The notes under the pieces: generated by a model
The model's input: only the letters and a program-made list of their open reading frames with translations
What the model was told of the DNA's origin: nothing
The model's database searches: none
NCBI RefSeq assembly: GCF_900155395.1
Contig: NZ_LT699726.1
Coordinates: forward strand, 219,419 to 283,418
Direction: 5' to 3'
Length of the DNA stretch: 64,000 bases
DNA from: Merdibacter massiliensis
Lineage (GTDB): Bacteria > Bacillota_I > Bacilli_A > Erysipelotrichales > Erysipelotrichaceae
In this document: one piece after another, positions 9,118 through 20,840 of the stretch
How the letters are laid out: each line of letters opens with the position of its first letter
Position numbering within the stretch: the stretch's first letter is position 1
Position numbers and translations under genes: made by a program

Positions 9118-10140
9118 TTACCAAATACCTAACACATGCTGCATCATTAAAGAGACAAAGGCAATCATCACCCAGCAGATAAAGCCAAGTAAAATAGGTT
9201 TGCCGCCTGTTTTAACTAAGCGTACGACATCAGTGTTTAATCCAATAGCAGCCATTGCCATAATGATAAAGAATTTTGATAATTCTTTTAATGGTGCAAA
9301 GATTGCTGTATCAATACCTGCGCTTGCAGCTATCGTTGTAATGATACTGGCCAATACAAAGAATAGAATGAAAAATGGAAACACTTTTTTCAGTGAAAAT
9401 GTATTAGCAGAATTTCCTTGTTTTGCTTTTCTTGTACGATAAAGTGCCAAAACCAATGTAATAGGAATAATTGCTAAAGTACGTGTTAATTTAACAATTG
9501 TTGCATAATCCAGCGTATTTGCACCAGGATGCATGCCGTCCCATGCAGCGGCAGCTGCTGTAACAGAAGAAGTATCATTGACAGCGGTACCCGCAAATAA
9601 TCCAAAACCGTCATTAGAAAGACCTAATAAAGAACCTAGAGTTGGAAAAATTAAAGCAGCAATAATGTTAAACAGAAAGATAACAGATATAGATTGTGCA
9701 ACTTCTTCATCTTTAGCTTCAATAACAGGTGCTGTTGCTGCGATGGCTGAACCACCGCAAATAGAAGAACCCACACCAACCAATGTAGAAATATTGGTTG
9801 GTATTTTTGCAATTTTATGAAAAACAAATGCAACAATAAGAGAGGTTGAAATAGTTGAGATAATTACCGGCAAAGAAATTGCGCCGACGTGAGCAATTTC
9901 CATCAGATTTAATCCAAATCCTAACAAAATAACTGCCAGTTGCAATATTTTTTTAGATGTGTAAGTGATACCTTTTTGTACAATTGGTTTAGGAGAATAT
10001 ATCTGTGCAATAATCATACCGATAATGATAGCAAATACAGAACCTCCAATAATTGGAAATTGCTTTCCTAAGAGCCAACAAGGAATTGAAATGATGAAAC
10101 AAACAGCAATTCCAGGGGATAAAGTTTTGATTTTTTCCAT
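9118..10140 (-). CDS. YeiH family putative sulfate exporter (UPF0324)
   Basis: 340 aa from ATG 10140, which has GGAGG just upstream; the longer in-frame start would place that site inside the gene. It is a polytopic membrane protein with about ten segments and the conserved glycine-rich stretches [12 protein letters not shown] and [11 protein letters not shown], a hallmark of the Cons_hypoth698/YeiH family. Its role as a sulfate exporter is inferred from the family, not from this sequence. It is divergent from a LysR-type gene, the usual arrangement for this family, so the regulator probably controls it. Confidence 0.85.
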   Translation of the reverse strand: MEKIKTLSPGIAVCFIISIPCWLLGKQFPIIGGSVFAIIIGMIIAQIYSPKPIVQKGITYTSKKILQLAVILLGFGLNLMEIAHVGAISLPVIISTISTSLIVAFVFHKIAKIPTNISTLVGVGSSICGGSAIAATAPVIEAKDEEVAQSISVIFLFNIIAALIFPTLGSLLGLSNDGFGLFAGTAVNDTSSVTAAAAAWDGMHPGANTLDYATIVKLTRTLAIIPITLVLALYRTRKAKQGNSANTFSLKKVFPFFILFFVLASIITTIAASAGIDTAIFAPLKELSKFFIIMAMAAIGLNTDVVRLVKTGGKPILLGFICWVMIAFVSLMMQHVLGIW

Positions 10141-10243
10141 TTTTTTTCCTCCAAACAAAACATAGTATAAAACAATTTATCCATTATGTATAATTATAAT
10201 ATATAATAAATGTATAAAATATTTTTATGGATGGAGGATCCTT

Positions 10244-11122
10244 ATGTTTGATTATCGTATAGAGACTTTTTTAGCAGCAGCAAAGACTTTAAATTTTACA
10301 GCAGCAGCAAAACAGTTGCATATTACCCAGCCTGCTGTTTCCACGCATATTCATCAATTGGAACAGGAATATCAAACAAAGTTTTTCCAACAAGCAGGAA
10401 AACAAATCCAATTGACGGAAAATGGTAAATTATTTTTTCAAGTAGCGTCTAGAATGAAAAATGATGATCGGCATATGCGGCAAAGTTTTTTGTCAGGCAA
10501 GGAGATCATAGAATTAAATTTTGGAACAACACTGTCAATAGCAGATTATTGCTTGGAAAAATCATTTCAGAAATTATGGAGCCGGTACCCCAATTTACAT
10601 TTATGTTTATCCGTTCAAAATACAAAGACACTATTGGAAAGAATTCACCAAGGAAGCCTAGATTTTGCAATCGTAGAAGGTTATTTTTCAAAAGAGTTAT
10701 ACGATTTTATTCCTTTTCAAACACAAGCGTACATTCCAGTCTGTCATCCAAAACATCAATTTTTAAGATCAATCAATTCAATTCAAGATTTGCGAGGAGA
10801 ACCATTATTGATACGTGAGCAGGGGTCTGGCACAAGAGAAATACTGGAACGATTGTTATCGGTTCATGAGTTGACGCTGCAAGATTTTCAGGTGAAAGCA
10901 GAAATTGGCAGTTTACATGTGATCAAACAATTTGTTTTATCCGATATCGGCATTTCTTTTTTCTATCGGCCGGTGGTTGAACAAGAATTAAAAGAGAATC
11001 AATTAAAACAGATCATGATCAAAGAAAAATGCTCTCATACATTTTCATTAGTATGGTCGAAAAAGAGTATCTTTTCACTGCAGTATAAAGAAATCGGAAA
11101 TATTTTAACTGTTGATCAATAA
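10244..11122 (+). CDS. LysR family transcriptional regulator (CysL/YeiE-like)
   Basis: 292 aa. The N-terminal winged helix-turn-helix (residues 1-60) has the LysR pattern FLAAAKTLNFTAAAKQLHITQPAVSTHIHQLE in pieces. The C-terminal periplasmic-binding-like effector domain includes REQGSGTRE, typical of the CysL/CbbR subgroup. It is transcribed away from the yeiH-like exporter across a 103-bp AT-rich gap that should hold both promoters and the operator. The effector is unknown. A start ATG with GGAGG upstream and a terminator after the stop define the gene. Confidence 0.88.
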   Translation: MFDYRIETFLAAAKTLNFTAAAKQLHITQPAVSTHIHQLEQEYQTKFFQQAGKQIQLTENGKLFFQVASRMKNDDRHMRQSFLSGKEIIELNFGTTLSIADYCLEKSFQKLWSRYPNLHLCLSVQNTKTLLERIHQGSLDFAIVEGYFSKELYDFIPFQTQAYIPVCHPKHQFLRSINSIQDLRGEPLLIREQGSGTREILERLLSVHELTLQDFQVKAEIGSLHVIKQFVLSDIGISFFYRPVVEQELKENQLKQIMIKEKCSHTFSLVWSKKSIFSLQYKEIGNILTVDQ

Positions 11123-11127
11123 GAAGA

Positions 11128-11166
11128 AATATGACATTTACGATGTTTCGTGTGTCATATTTTTTT
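11128..11166 (+). terminator. Terminator of the LysR gene
   Basis: Stem AATATGACA / TGTCATATT followed by a T run. Confidence 0.8.
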
Positions 11167-11290
11167 ATGAAAAGATAAAAAACTGTAATTATGTCACAGA
11201 GAATATAAAAATGTGTCATTTTTTCATATTTTTTTAATGCTTATAATTGTCTTGTAAACAGAAGGCCGACTGTTGAGAAAGGGGGAGTGA

Positions 11291-12745
<1,455 letters not shown>

Positions 12746-12761
12746 AAGGAGGTTTTCTATC

Positions 12762-14144
12762 ATGACTATTCAAGAAACGTCTACTAAGATCATTGAATAT
12801 TTAGGTGGTAAAAATAATATCATTAGTTATACACATTGCGCGACTCGTCTACGTTTTAATCTACGTGATGCAAATAAAGCTGATATGGATGCAATAAAAA
12901 AATTAGACGGCGTGTTAGGTTCTGCTTTTCAAGGCGGGCAGCATCAGGTCATCATTGGTCCAAATGTAGATACATATTATCAAGAAATTGAAAAACAAAT
13001 TGCAGATACAAGCAAGGCAGCTCCAATTTCAGATGAAAATTTAGATGATGTTAAGAAAAAAGGCGTTGTTAATCTAGTATTAGACACTTTAACAAGTATT
13101 TTGTCTCCAATCATTCCGGCATTTTGTGCTGCAGGTATGTTGAAGGTCGTACTTTTAACTTTAGTATCGATTGGCGCTATTTCTGATTCTTCAGCTACAT
13201 ATACTGTGTTTAGTAATATTTCTGATGTAGCTTTCTATTTCCTGCCTTTTTTGGTAGCAGTAACATCTGCAAAACGTTTTAAAGTTAATGAGGGATTGGC
13301 TATCATCGTTGCCGGCGCATTGCTTTATCCTTCTTTTATCAATGCAGTTTCTGCAGGAGAAAGCATGACGATATTTGGAATCAATATTCCAATGTATACC
13401 TACTCATCAACTATTTTCCCAGCATTATTAGGTGTTTTGTTACTAAGTTATGTATATAAATTATTTGATAAGATCATTAGTTATGGACCAATCAAGCTAT
13501 TATTAGTCCCACTGTTATCTATTCTTATAACAGTACCTCTGGTATATCTGATTGTTGCTCCATTAGGAAACTGGGGTTCTGAAATTATCGGTGGTGGAAT
13601 TGAATGGATGTTGAATACATTAGGACCTATTGCTGGTTTAGTTATTGGTTTCTTCTATCCAATTTTGGTTCTTACTGGATTACATCAAGGAATGAGTGCT
13701 ATTCAAATCATGGAAGTTTCTACTTATGGATATACAATTTTATTAGCTGTCGCTTTGTTCCACAACTTTGCTGAAGCCGGAGCATCTTTCGGTGTAGCAT
13801 TTGCATCAAAAGACAAGCAAATGAAGAGCATTGCGGCTGAAACAGGTATTACAGCATTTATCGGTGTTACAGAACCTGCCCTATATACGGTCATGACAAA
13901 TGATCGTTATGCAATGCTTTCTTCCATGATCGGCTGTGCAGCTGGCGGTTTCTTCAGTTTATTGTTTGGTCTTCGCGGATATGCTTATGTTTGGCCTAAT
14001 TTCTTTAGTATTCCTTCTTTTGTAGGTCCAGAAAGCCCATTGTTTGCAGTAGTGATTACATTGTTGATTACAATGGCAGTTGCATTTATTATGCCAACGA
14101 TATTTGTAAAATTGAAACTGACCACTTTTAAGAAAAACAATTAA
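12762..14144 (+). CDS. PTS beta-glucoside-type transporter subunit IIBC
   Basis: 460 aa from ATG 12762 with AAAGGAGG upstream. The N-terminal IIB domain has the phosphocysteine motif HCATRLRF (Cys26). A IIC membrane domain follows, with about ten segments and the substrate-side motifs GLHQGM and TEPALY. No IIA domain is present, so phosphate must come from another IIA, perhaps that of the EIICBA glucose permease in this window. It imports and phosphorylates the beta-glucoside that the GH1 enzyme then cleaves. Confidence 0.92.
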   Translation: MTIQETSTKIIEYLGGKNNIISYTHCATRLRFNLRDANKADMDAIKKLDGVLGSAFQGGQHQVIIGPNVDTYYQEIEKQIADTSKAAPISDENLDDVKKKGVVNLVLDTLTSILSPIIPAFCAAGMLKVVLLTLVSIGAISDSSATYTVFSNISDVAFYFLPFLVAVTSAKRFKVNEGLAIIVAGALLYPSFINAVSAGESMTIFGINIPMYTYSSTIFPALLGVLLLSYVYKLFDKIISYGPIKLLLVPLLSILITVPLVYLIVAPLGNWGSEIIGGGIEWMLNTLGPIAGLVIGFFYPILVLTGLHQGMSAIQIMEVSTYGYTILLAVALFHNFAEAGASFGVAFASKDKQMKSIAAETGITAFIGVTEPALYTVMTNDRYAMLSSMIGCAAGGFFSLLFGLRGYAYVWPNFFSIPSFVGPESPLFAVVITLLITMAVAFIMPTIFVKLKLTTFKKNN

Positions 14145-14172
14145 ACATTGTAGAGAGTACAAGATATTATAT

Positions 14173-14212
14173 AATGATATTGTCTTTTTATAGGACAATA
14201 TCATTATTTCTA
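14173..14212 (+). terminator. Weak terminator-like hairpin after EIIBC
   Basis: 12-bp stem AATGATATTGTC / GACAATATCATT. It is followed by only a loose T-rich tail, so partial read-through into the DUF554 gene is likely. Confidence 0.5.
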
Positions 14213-14234
14213 TTTAAAAATTGAGGTGATAGAT

Positions 14235-14924
14235 ATGGATATGTTTATTGGTCCACTGTTTAATTCAGCGATGGTCATTATTGGAACAATTGCAGGAATT
14301 ATATTTAAAAAATACTTAAAACCTACCGCACAGGATATTGTACTCAAGGGGCTTGGATTTGTTACGATTTACATAGCAATCGGATCTATATTGGATTCAG
14401 CTAGTGGAATCAATGTATTGATTTCTATGTCTGTAGGTGCTTTTATTGGAGAAACATTTGACTTGGAAAAACGTTTTAATCAAATGGGTGATTGGCTGCA
14501 AGCAAAATTTGGAAAAGGAAATTCACAATTTTCAGATGGATTTATTGAAGCCAGTTTATTATTTTGTATGGGGTCTATGGGAATCTTAGGTTCATTAGAA
14601 AGTGGATTGATGCATACACACAATACATTGTTTTCAAAAGGGTTGTTAGACGGTATTGCTTCTGTGTTCTTCTCTGCTAAAAAAGGAATTTCAGTTGCAT
14701 TTGCCGGTATCGTATTATTTATTTATCAAGGTTCGCTGACGGCTTTGTCATCTTTGTTAGCACCTGTCTTGAATGATCAGTGTATGGCACAAATCAATGT
14801 GGTAGGAGGAATCATCCTATTATCTGTTGCTTTTAATTTATTAGGTATAGGGAAATTTAAATCAATGAATTATGTTCCTGCAATTATTGTTTCTGTTCTT
14901 TTGACTTTATTATTCCAAATTTAA
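14235..14924 (+). CDS. DUF554 family membrane protein (YdfK/YqgA-like)
   Basis: 229 aa from ATG 14235 with GAGGTG upstream. It has six to seven hydrophobic segments. Conserved features of DUF554 are the GTIAGI opening, the SVGAFIGE motif and the CMGSMGILGSLESG segment. Its function is unknown; members are often suggested to be transporters. It lies between PTS and AraC genes, so it may take part in beta-glucoside use, but nothing in the sequence shows this. Confidence 0.85.
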   Translation: MDMFIGPLFNSAMVIIGTIAGIIFKKYLKPTAQDIVLKGLGFVTIYIAIGSILDSASGINVLISMSVGAFIGETFDLEKRFNQMGDWLQAKFGKGNSQFSDGFIEASLLFCMGSMGILGSLESGLMHTHNTLFSKGLLDGIASVFFSAKKGISVAFAGIVLFIYQGSLTALSSLLAPVLNDQCMAQINVVGGIILLSVAFNLLGIGKFKSMNYVPAIIVSVLLTLLFQI

Positions 14925-14938
14925 ATAAGAGGTAAATC

Positions 14939-15940
14939 ATGTATTTTCCATCAATTGATGAGTATCTAAGAAGAGAAACAACATCAGAGAAATGGCATAA
15001 AGACCATCCTGGGGAAATCAGCAGATTATATTCAAATGCACGTTATTTTAAAGAAGTAAAAAAAGGAGTCTATTATACAAATTTGTCTCCAGAATTTAGG
15101 ATCAATGATTTGATCGTAATGAAAGAAAGCAGATATACAAGACTGTATCCAGGCTTTCATGATTATTATGAAATTACTTTTATATATTCAGGAAAAAGTA
15201 CCTATTATATACATAACAAGGAGATACATCTAAATCAAGGGGATATCATTTTAATTCAAAAAGGTGTCGTAAGAGCATCCGATTATAGCGATACAAATGA
15301 TATTATAGTGAATATCGTATTTAAAGAAGAAATGGTAAATTTAGATTTTTTAAAAGATTTTTCCGATAATAACTACGTGTATGAATTCTTTTCAAATAGT
15401 TTTTTTCAAAATGGAAATGAAGATGGTTTTATGGTGATTCACAACCATGAAAATCATCTATTGGAATTAGCTTTGGAATGTATCTGTACTTTATACTATT
15501 CTGAACGTAAATTTAATTATACGCAATTAATGTCAGATTATTTTCATGTATTGTTTCAACAACTGATCACAACAATAAATGATAAAGGCTCTTTTGTCAG
15601 CCAAAAAGAAAAAAATAATTATGTTATCTATCAGATATTGAACTATGTATCTTCCCATTATCAAGATGGTTCATTAAAAACCATGTCGAAAGAATTAGGA
15701 TATAATTATAATTATCTAAGTAATCTGATACGGCAAAGTTTAGGTAAGTCATTTTCGCAAATTAAACAGGAATATCAATTGAATATTGCCTATCGTTTAT
15801 TAAAAAGCAGTGATTTGCCTATTTATGAGATATGTCAGCAATGCGGATTTCAGAATCGTAATTATTTTTATAAAAAGTTTAAACAACGTTATGAAATTTC
15901 GCCTATGCAATTACGCATGCAGGAAAAAATGGTTATATAA
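14939..15940 (+). CDS. AraC family regulator with cupin sensor
   Basis: 333 aa. An N-terminal cupin-like part (about 70-140; HNKEIHLNQGDIILI pattern) probably senses a sugar or sugar phosphate. Two C-terminal helix-turn-helices (about 230-328) include YNYNYLSNLIRQSLGKSF and CGFQNRNYFYKKFKQ, the second being the AraC signature region. It is transcribed with, and 14 bases after, the DUF554 gene. As last gene of the beta-glucoside cluster it is the likely activator. A terminator follows. Confidence 0.9.
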   Translation: MYFPSIDEYLRRETTSEKWHKDHPGEISRLYSNARYFKEVKKGVYYTNLSPEFRINDLIVMKESRYTRLYPGFHDYYEITFIYSGKSTYYIHNKEIHLNQGDIILIQKGVVRASDYSDTNDIIVNIVFKEEMVNLDFLKDFSDNNYVYEFFSNSFFQNGNEDGFMVIHNHENHLLELALECICTLYYSERKFNYTQLMSDYFHVLFQQLITTINDKGSFVSQKEKNNYVIYQILNYVSSHYQDGSLKTMSKELGYNYNYLSNLIRQSLGKSFSQIKQEYQLNIAYRLLKSSDLPIYEICQQCGFQNRNYFYKKFKQRYEISPMQLRMQEKMVI

Positions 15941-15951
15941 ATATTAGAACA

Positions 15952-15977
15952 AGATCTCAGAGCGGAGATCTTTTTTT
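15952..15977 (+). terminator. Terminator of the beta-glucoside cluster
   Basis: Stem AGATCTC / GAGATCT with a 6-nt loop, then a run of seven T. Confidence 0.85.
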
Positions 15978-16043
15978 GGCTGATTAGGTTTCTTTCAAAA
16001 AATAGTTTATAATAAGAAAGTATAAAAAACAGGAGTAAAACAA

Positions 16044-18002
16044 ATGGGAAAGATTAATGTATTAAGTGAACATTTAAGTAATATGATCGCTGCAGGAGAG
16101 GTAGTAGAGAGACCTAGCGGCGTTGTCAAAGAATTGGTTGAAAACAGCATTGATGCAAAAGCAAAAGACATCACAATTGCAATCGAACAAGGCGGTATTG
16201 AAAGCATAACGATTATTGACGATGGAGAAGGAATGGATGCACAAGATGCTACCACTGCATTTGAAAGACATGCAACTAGTAAAATGAAAGATGAAAGCGA
16301 TTTGTGGAATATTCACACGATGGGATTTCGTGGAGAGGCTTTACCTTCTATTGCTTCTGTATCACATGTATATTTACAAACAAATAATGGAACAGAATCC
16401 TCTGCAGTTGAAATCAGCTACGGAAAATTCAAAGGGGCACATCCTACTGCCTGTCCTTTAGGAACAAGCATTCGAATTGAACATTTGTTTCAAAAAACAC
16501 CTGCCCGCTTTAAACATCTAAAATCCCCGCAATATGAATTTTCATTGATATCAGAAGTTGTACAAAAATTTGCATTGGCTTATCCCGAGATTCGGTTTAC
16601 ATTAACACATGATAATCGAACGATCTTCCAAAGCAAAGGAAGCGGAAACCTACGTGAGATCTTATTTCAGATGTATGATCGCAGCATTGCAAAAAGTGCA
16701 ATAGAGATTCATGGAAAAGATATAGATTATCATATAGATGGCATGGCAGTACAGCCAAAATACAATCGAGCAACAAAATATTTTATCTTTTTGTTCGTAA
16801 ATCGGCGGATGATCCGCAGTTATCATTTACAAAAAGCAATTTTGGATGCTTATCATCCATATCTGCCAAAAGATCGTTATCCGATCGTGGTATTAAATAT
16901 CAAAATGGATGCACAATTGGTAGATGTCAATGTACATCCAAGCAAATGGGAGATTCGATTATCAAAAGAAAGACAATTGGAAAAATTGATCTATGAAACG
17001 CTGCGGGAAGCTTTACAAAAAGAATTTGAATTTGTGTCATTGGAAAGCAAAAAAGAAAAGATAAAAGTAGAAACGCAAAGTTTAAATTTTGAATTTCCGA
17101 TCAATAAAGAATTAAAGAAACTGAATGAAGAAGTAAATGAAAGTTTTACAAAAGAAGATAAAAAACCTGCCGACAATCCAGTTCAGTCCACATTTGTTGT
17201 TGAATCAAGTCCATCTAATCAGAAAATAAAACATCAGGAAGTCATTGAGAGCTTATATGCAGTTCCTGTAAAGGATGAGCAATTGATGAAAGTGCAAGAA
17301 GAAAAGCCAAAAGTCTCTCATAAAATAGAAGAAACTGCAGATGATGATAAAGAACCAGAAGTAAAAAAAGAAGAAAAGAAACAAGAAGAAGTGCAGAGTG
17401 ATAGTACAAAAACAGCAAGAGAACATTTGCCACAGTTACAAGTAATCGGACAATTTCGTAAATCATATATTTTGGCACAAGGTGATGAGGGCTTATATAT
17501 CATCGATCAGCATGCCGCTCAGGAAAGATATCATTACGAACAAATTCGAAAAGCCATACTTTCTGGAGATACAAATAATCAGCAGCTGTTATTGCCATTA
17601 CAGATAGAGACTACCATTTATGCAGTCAGTCGTATCGATGAATTAAATGCATTGCTGGAAAATATCGGTATTCATTTTGAAGAATTTGGTGAGCAGACAT
17701 TGCTGTGCCGTTCCTTGCCTGTATGGATGAAACAAGTGGATGAGGTTGGTTTTTTGCAAGACATGATCGATATCTGGCAAAGAGATCAGCATATTGATAT
17801 TGCTGCTTTAAGAGAACATGCCATTGCGACAATGGCATGTCACAGTTCCATACGCTTCAATCGAGCATTAACGATAGAAGAAATGCAGAAAGTCATTTAT
17901 GATTTAGATCAGTGCGAGCAGCCGTTCCACTGTCCTCATGGCCGCCCAACGATTATCTGTATGAGTGATGCGCAATTACGAAAGGAGTTTGAACGTGGCT
18001 AG
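16044..18002 (+). CDS. mutL: DNA mismatch repair protein MutL
   Basis: 652 aa. The GHKL ATPase domain has AAGEVVERP, the ELVENSIDA Mg/ATP motif, DDGEGM and GFRGEALPSIASV. An acidic linker (about 330-465) leads to a C-terminal domain with DQHAAQERYHYE, which fits the DQHA(X)2E(X)4E endonuclease motif, so this MutL should nick DNA like other MutL proteins of organisms lacking MutH. CHSS and CPHGRP near the end complete the metal site. It overlaps the miaA start by 8 bases. Confidence 0.96.
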   Translation: MGKINVLSEHLSNMIAAGEVVERPSGVVKELVENSIDAKAKDITIAIEQGGIESITIIDDGEGMDAQDATTAFERHATSKMKDESDLWNIHTMGFRGEALPSIASVSHVYLQTNNGTESSAVEISYGKFKGAHPTACPLGTSIRIEHLFQKTPARFKHLKSPQYEFSLISEVVQKFALAYPEIRFTLTHDNRTIFQSKGSGNLREILFQMYDRSIAKSAIEIHGKDIDYHIDGMAVQPKYNRATKYFIFLFVNRRMIRSYHLQKAILDAYHPYLPKDRYPIVVLNIKMDAQLVDVNVHPSKWEIRLSKERQLEKLIYETLREALQKEFEFVSLESKKEKIKVETQSLNFEFPINKELKKLNEEVNESFTKEDKKPADNPVQSTFVVESSPSNQKIKHQEVIESLYAVPVKDEQLMKVQEEKPKVSHKIEETADDDKEPEVKKEEKKQEEVQSDSTKTAREHLPQLQVIGQFRKSYILAQGDEGLYIIDQHAAQERYHYEQIRKAILSGDTNNQQLLLPLQIETTIYAVSRIDELNALLENIGIHFEEFGEQTLLCRSLPVWMKQVDEVGFLQDMIDIWQRDQHIDIAALREHAIATMACHSSIRFNRALTIEEMQKVIYDLDQCEQPFHCPHGRPTIICMSDAQLRKEFERG

Positions 18003-18912
18003 ACAAGCAGAAAAGATCATTGTGATCATTGGTCCAACAGGAGTTGGAAAAACAGCATTGAGCATTGAACTCGCAAAGCAATATGACGGAGAGATCATCA
18101 GCGGCGATTCGATCCAAATCTATCGTGATTTAGATATTGGAAGCGCCAAAGCAACGAAAGAAGAGCAGCAGGGCATTCCACATTATTTAATTGATGAATA
18201 TGATCTGAAACAAGATTATAATGTAAAGCTGTTTCAGAAAAGATGCAGAGAAGTGATAGAAGAGATTCGTCATAAAGGAAAACAGCCAATCATCTGTGGA
18301 GGTACAGGGCTGTACATCAAAGCAGCTTTATATGATTATGTATTTACAGATGAAGAAGAAGATCGTGAATATCGAGAATTCTTAGAGGAAAGAAGTGAAG
18401 ATGAACTGTATGCAGCAGTATCGATCATTGATCCTGAAGCAGCCAAAACCATTCATCATAATAACCGCCGTCGGCTGATACGTGCTTTGATGATGGCACA
18501 TAATGGAAAAAAGAAAAGCGAGATCATCCGTGTCCAAGAACATCGGCCTTTATATGATATATTTATGATTGGTCTTATGATGCCAAGAACGCATTTGTAT
18601 GAAAGGATCAATCAGCGAGTGGATCAGATGATGCAGACAGGATTGTTAGATGAAATCAAAAATTTAGCAAAAGACCCTTCTGTCTGGACTTCACCTGGTT
18701 TCAAAGGAATTGGATATAAAGAATGGCATGGATATTTCCTGGGAAAAAACACATTGGAAGAATGTGTGGAACAAATTAAGAAGAACTCAAGAAATTTTGC
18801 AAAGCGGCAGTATACGTGGTTTCGCAATCAGTTTGATGTTCACTGGTATGATGTTGATGAACCAGGGTGGAAAGAACAATTGACCCAAGATATACAGGAA
18901 TGGAGGAAATGA
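17995..18912 (+). CDS. miaA: tRNA dimethylallyltransferase MiaA
   Basis: 305 aa. Adds a dimethylallyl group to A37 of tRNAs reading UNN codons. The P-loop is GPTGVGKTAL, followed by the SGDSIQIYRDLDIGSAK substrate motif and GGTGLYIKA. GTG 17995 was chosen as start: AAAGGAG sits 8 bases upstream, and the protein begins MARQAEKI as expected, overlapping the mutL stop. The mutL-miaA pair is a common operon. Confidence 0.95.
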   Translation: MARQAEKIIVIIGPTGVGKTALSIELAKQYDGEIISGDSIQIYRDLDIGSAKATKEEQQGIPHYLIDEYDLKQDYNVKLFQKRCREVIEEIRHKGKQPIICGGTGLYIKAALYDYVFTDEEEDREYREFLEERSEDELYAAVSIIDPEAAKTIHHNNRRRLIRALMMAHNGKKKSEIIRVQEHRPLYDIFMIGLMMPRTHLYERINQRVDQMMQTGLLDEIKNLAKDPSVWTSPGFKGIGYKEWHGYFLGKNTLEECVEQIKKNSRNFAKRQYTWFRNQFDVHWYDVDEPGWKEQLTQDIQEWRK

Positions 18913-18913
18913 C

Positions 18914-19648
18914 ATGGAACAAACGAATACCAGAACGACACTTCTGCTGGGAGAAGAAGGTATAGAAAAATTAAAACAGAGTACAGTGTGCGTGCTTGGT
19001 ATTGGCGGTGTAGGTTCGTATTGTGTAGAAGCACTTGCTCGTTGCGGAATCGGCAAATTGATCTTAGTAGATGGGGATCAGGTTGCTTTAAGTAATTTGA
19101 ATCGTCAGATCATGGCGATATATGATACTGTTGGACAAGCAAAGCCCCAAGTCATGAAAGAAAGAATTTTGCAATATCGCGATGATATCGATATCAAATG
19201 TATCAATGTATTTTATCAGGCGTCCTTCAATGAACAAGTATTTGATCCTTCTGTTGATTTTGTTGTGGATGCCATTGATACAATTAGTTCGAAACGGGAT
19301 TGCATCGAATACTGTCTTTCCCATAAGATACCGTTTATATCCAGCATGGGTATGGCAAATCGAATGGATCCGACAAAGATTACTGTCATGGATTTGATGA
19401 AAACAAGCTATGATCCATTAGCGAAAGTAATGCGTAACTTAATGCGCAAATCGACCGTAAAGGGAAAGATTCCTGTTGTCTGTTCACTGGAACAGCCGAC
19501 AGTGCAAACAAAGATCATCAATGAAAATGGCAAGACAAGAAAAGAGAAGATGCCGCCTGCTAGTTCTCCTTTCGTTCCAGCAGCAGCAGGTCTTGCGTGT
19601 GCATCCTATGCAGTTCAAACATTGTTGAAAAAGGATGTGAAAAAATGA
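18914..19648 (+). CDS. tcdA: tRNA threonylcarbamoyladenosine dehydratase TcdA (ThiF/E1-like)
   Basis: 244 aa. The ATP-binding GIGGVGSYCVEALARCGI and LVDGDQVALSNLNRQI segments are classical for E1-like enzymes. DAIDTISSK and the C-terminal PPASSPFVPAAAGL fit TcdA (YgdL/CsdL), which cyclises t6A37 in tRNA. The start is 1 base after miaA, a neighbour that also modifies A37, which supports the role. It overlaps the following kinase gene by 4 bases. Confidence 0.9.
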   Translation: MEQTNTRTTLLLGEEGIEKLKQSTVCVLGIGGVGSYCVEALARCGIGKLILVDGDQVALSNLNRQIMAIYDTVGQAKPQVMKERILQYRDDIDIKCINVFYQASFNEQVFDPSVDFVVDAIDTISSKRDCIEYCLSHKIPFISSMGMANRMDPTKITVMDLMKTSYDPLAKVMRNLMRKSTVKGKIPVVCSLEQPTVQTKIINENGKTRKEKMPPASSPFVPAAAGLACASYAVQTLLKKDVKK

Positions 19649-20541
19649 AACATGTGTTTATTATCAACTCGAAAAGTTCACATGCAAAACGTACGGAGTT
19701 AGAAAAACAGATTGCTTCTGCTTTTTCTAAAGAAGAATATGCTATCATCTATACCAACTATGCTGGACATGCAAAAGAAATTGCGAAAGAGGCTGCATCT
19801 AAAAATGAAGAAATGCGCATATATGCCTGCGGTGGAGATGGAACGCTGCATGAAGTAGTCAACGGCATATTATCATATCCGCATATAGAATTAGCAGTGG
19901 TTCCAATTGGAACGGGAAATGATTTTATCAAATCATTTCCTTCTTTAGATAAACAAGATTTTCTAGATTTAAAAAATTATCATCACATACAGCGTATTTA
20001 CAGCGATATCATTATGATCAATGATCAAGCCAGTGTGAATACAGTTTCTGCAGGTTTGGATGTCAAAGTAGCTTATCATGTCGCAAAATTTAAGCAGTTC
20101 TCTTTTTTTCAAGGAATCGTGCCTTATTTTCTGGGATTATTGGTCAGTCTAATTGGAAAAATGACTGAAAAAGTAGAAGTACAAATAGATAATGATAAAT
20201 ATCCAATGTCTCCCTATTTGTTTATCGTAGCAGGGAATGGCCGTTACTATGGAGGAGGATATTGTCCTGCACCGAATGCACAAATCGATGACGGATGGTT
20301 TGACTATTCATTGATCAAAAAAGTTTCACGATTTAAAATATTATCATTATCTGGTAAATATAAGAAAGGCACACATTTATCTTACACAAAATTTGTGGCA
20401 AGCGGAAAAGCCAAAAAAATGCAGATTCTTACAAATGGAAGACCGATCCGCTTAAATTTGGATGGAGAATTATATGAAACAGCAGATCCACAGATTACGT
20501 TATATGAGAAAAAAATACAAATAGTATTGCCTAAAAAATAA
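19645..20541 (+). CDS. Diacylglycerol/YegS-type lipid kinase
   Basis: 298 aa from ATG 19645, overlapping the tcdA stop (ATGA). The catalytic ACGGDGTLHEVVNG and the following PIGTGNDF motifs identify the DAGK catalytic domain. A C-terminal beta-domain includes GNGRYYGGG and LDGE. The family phosphorylates diacylglycerol or related lipids at the membrane. The exact lipid is not shown. It is the last gene of the mutL operon. Confidence 0.88.
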   Translation: MKHVFIINSKSSHAKRTELEKQIASAFSKEEYAIIYTNYAGHAKEIAKEAASKNEEMRIYACGGDGTLHEVVNGILSYPHIELAVVPIGTGNDFIKSFPSLDKQDFLDLKNYHHIQRIYSDIIMINDQASVNTVSAGLDVKVAYHVAKFKQFSFFQGIVPYFLGLLVSLIGKMTEKVEVQIDNDKYPMSPYLFIVAGNGRYYGGGYCPAPNAQIDDGWFDYSLIKKVSRFKILSLSGKYKKGTHLSYTKFVASGKAKKMQILTNGRPIRLNLDGELYETADPQITLYEKKIQIVLPKK

Positions 20542-20715
20542 GTCTTCTTGTAACATATAGACATATACAAGGGCATGAGAGAATGCTGTCAATGATTGCA
20601 GGGTATTATTTAGAAAAGTGCAGTATTAAATTGATGTGGTTCTTCTTTTGATCATCTGTTTTACAGTAGAAGAAATAAGGATATAGTTTAAAACCTCAAT
20701 TATTATTTCATCATG

Positions 20716-20756
20716 AAAACCCAGGCGGAAATTGTGAATTGCCGTCTGGGTTTTAT
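20716..20756. terminator. Terminator between lipid kinase and HAD gene
   Basis: 13-bp stem AAAACCCAGGCGG / CCGTCTGGGTTTT with a 13-nt loop, usable in both directions. The rest of 20542-20840 holds no gene I can support. Confidence 0.85.
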
Positions 20757-20840
20757 CTTCTTAATTTTTCATCATAAAATAGACAGGGTGATACTTTTGA
20801 TAGGTATCTTAGTCATTGATCGGGAGATTTCTTTCATTGT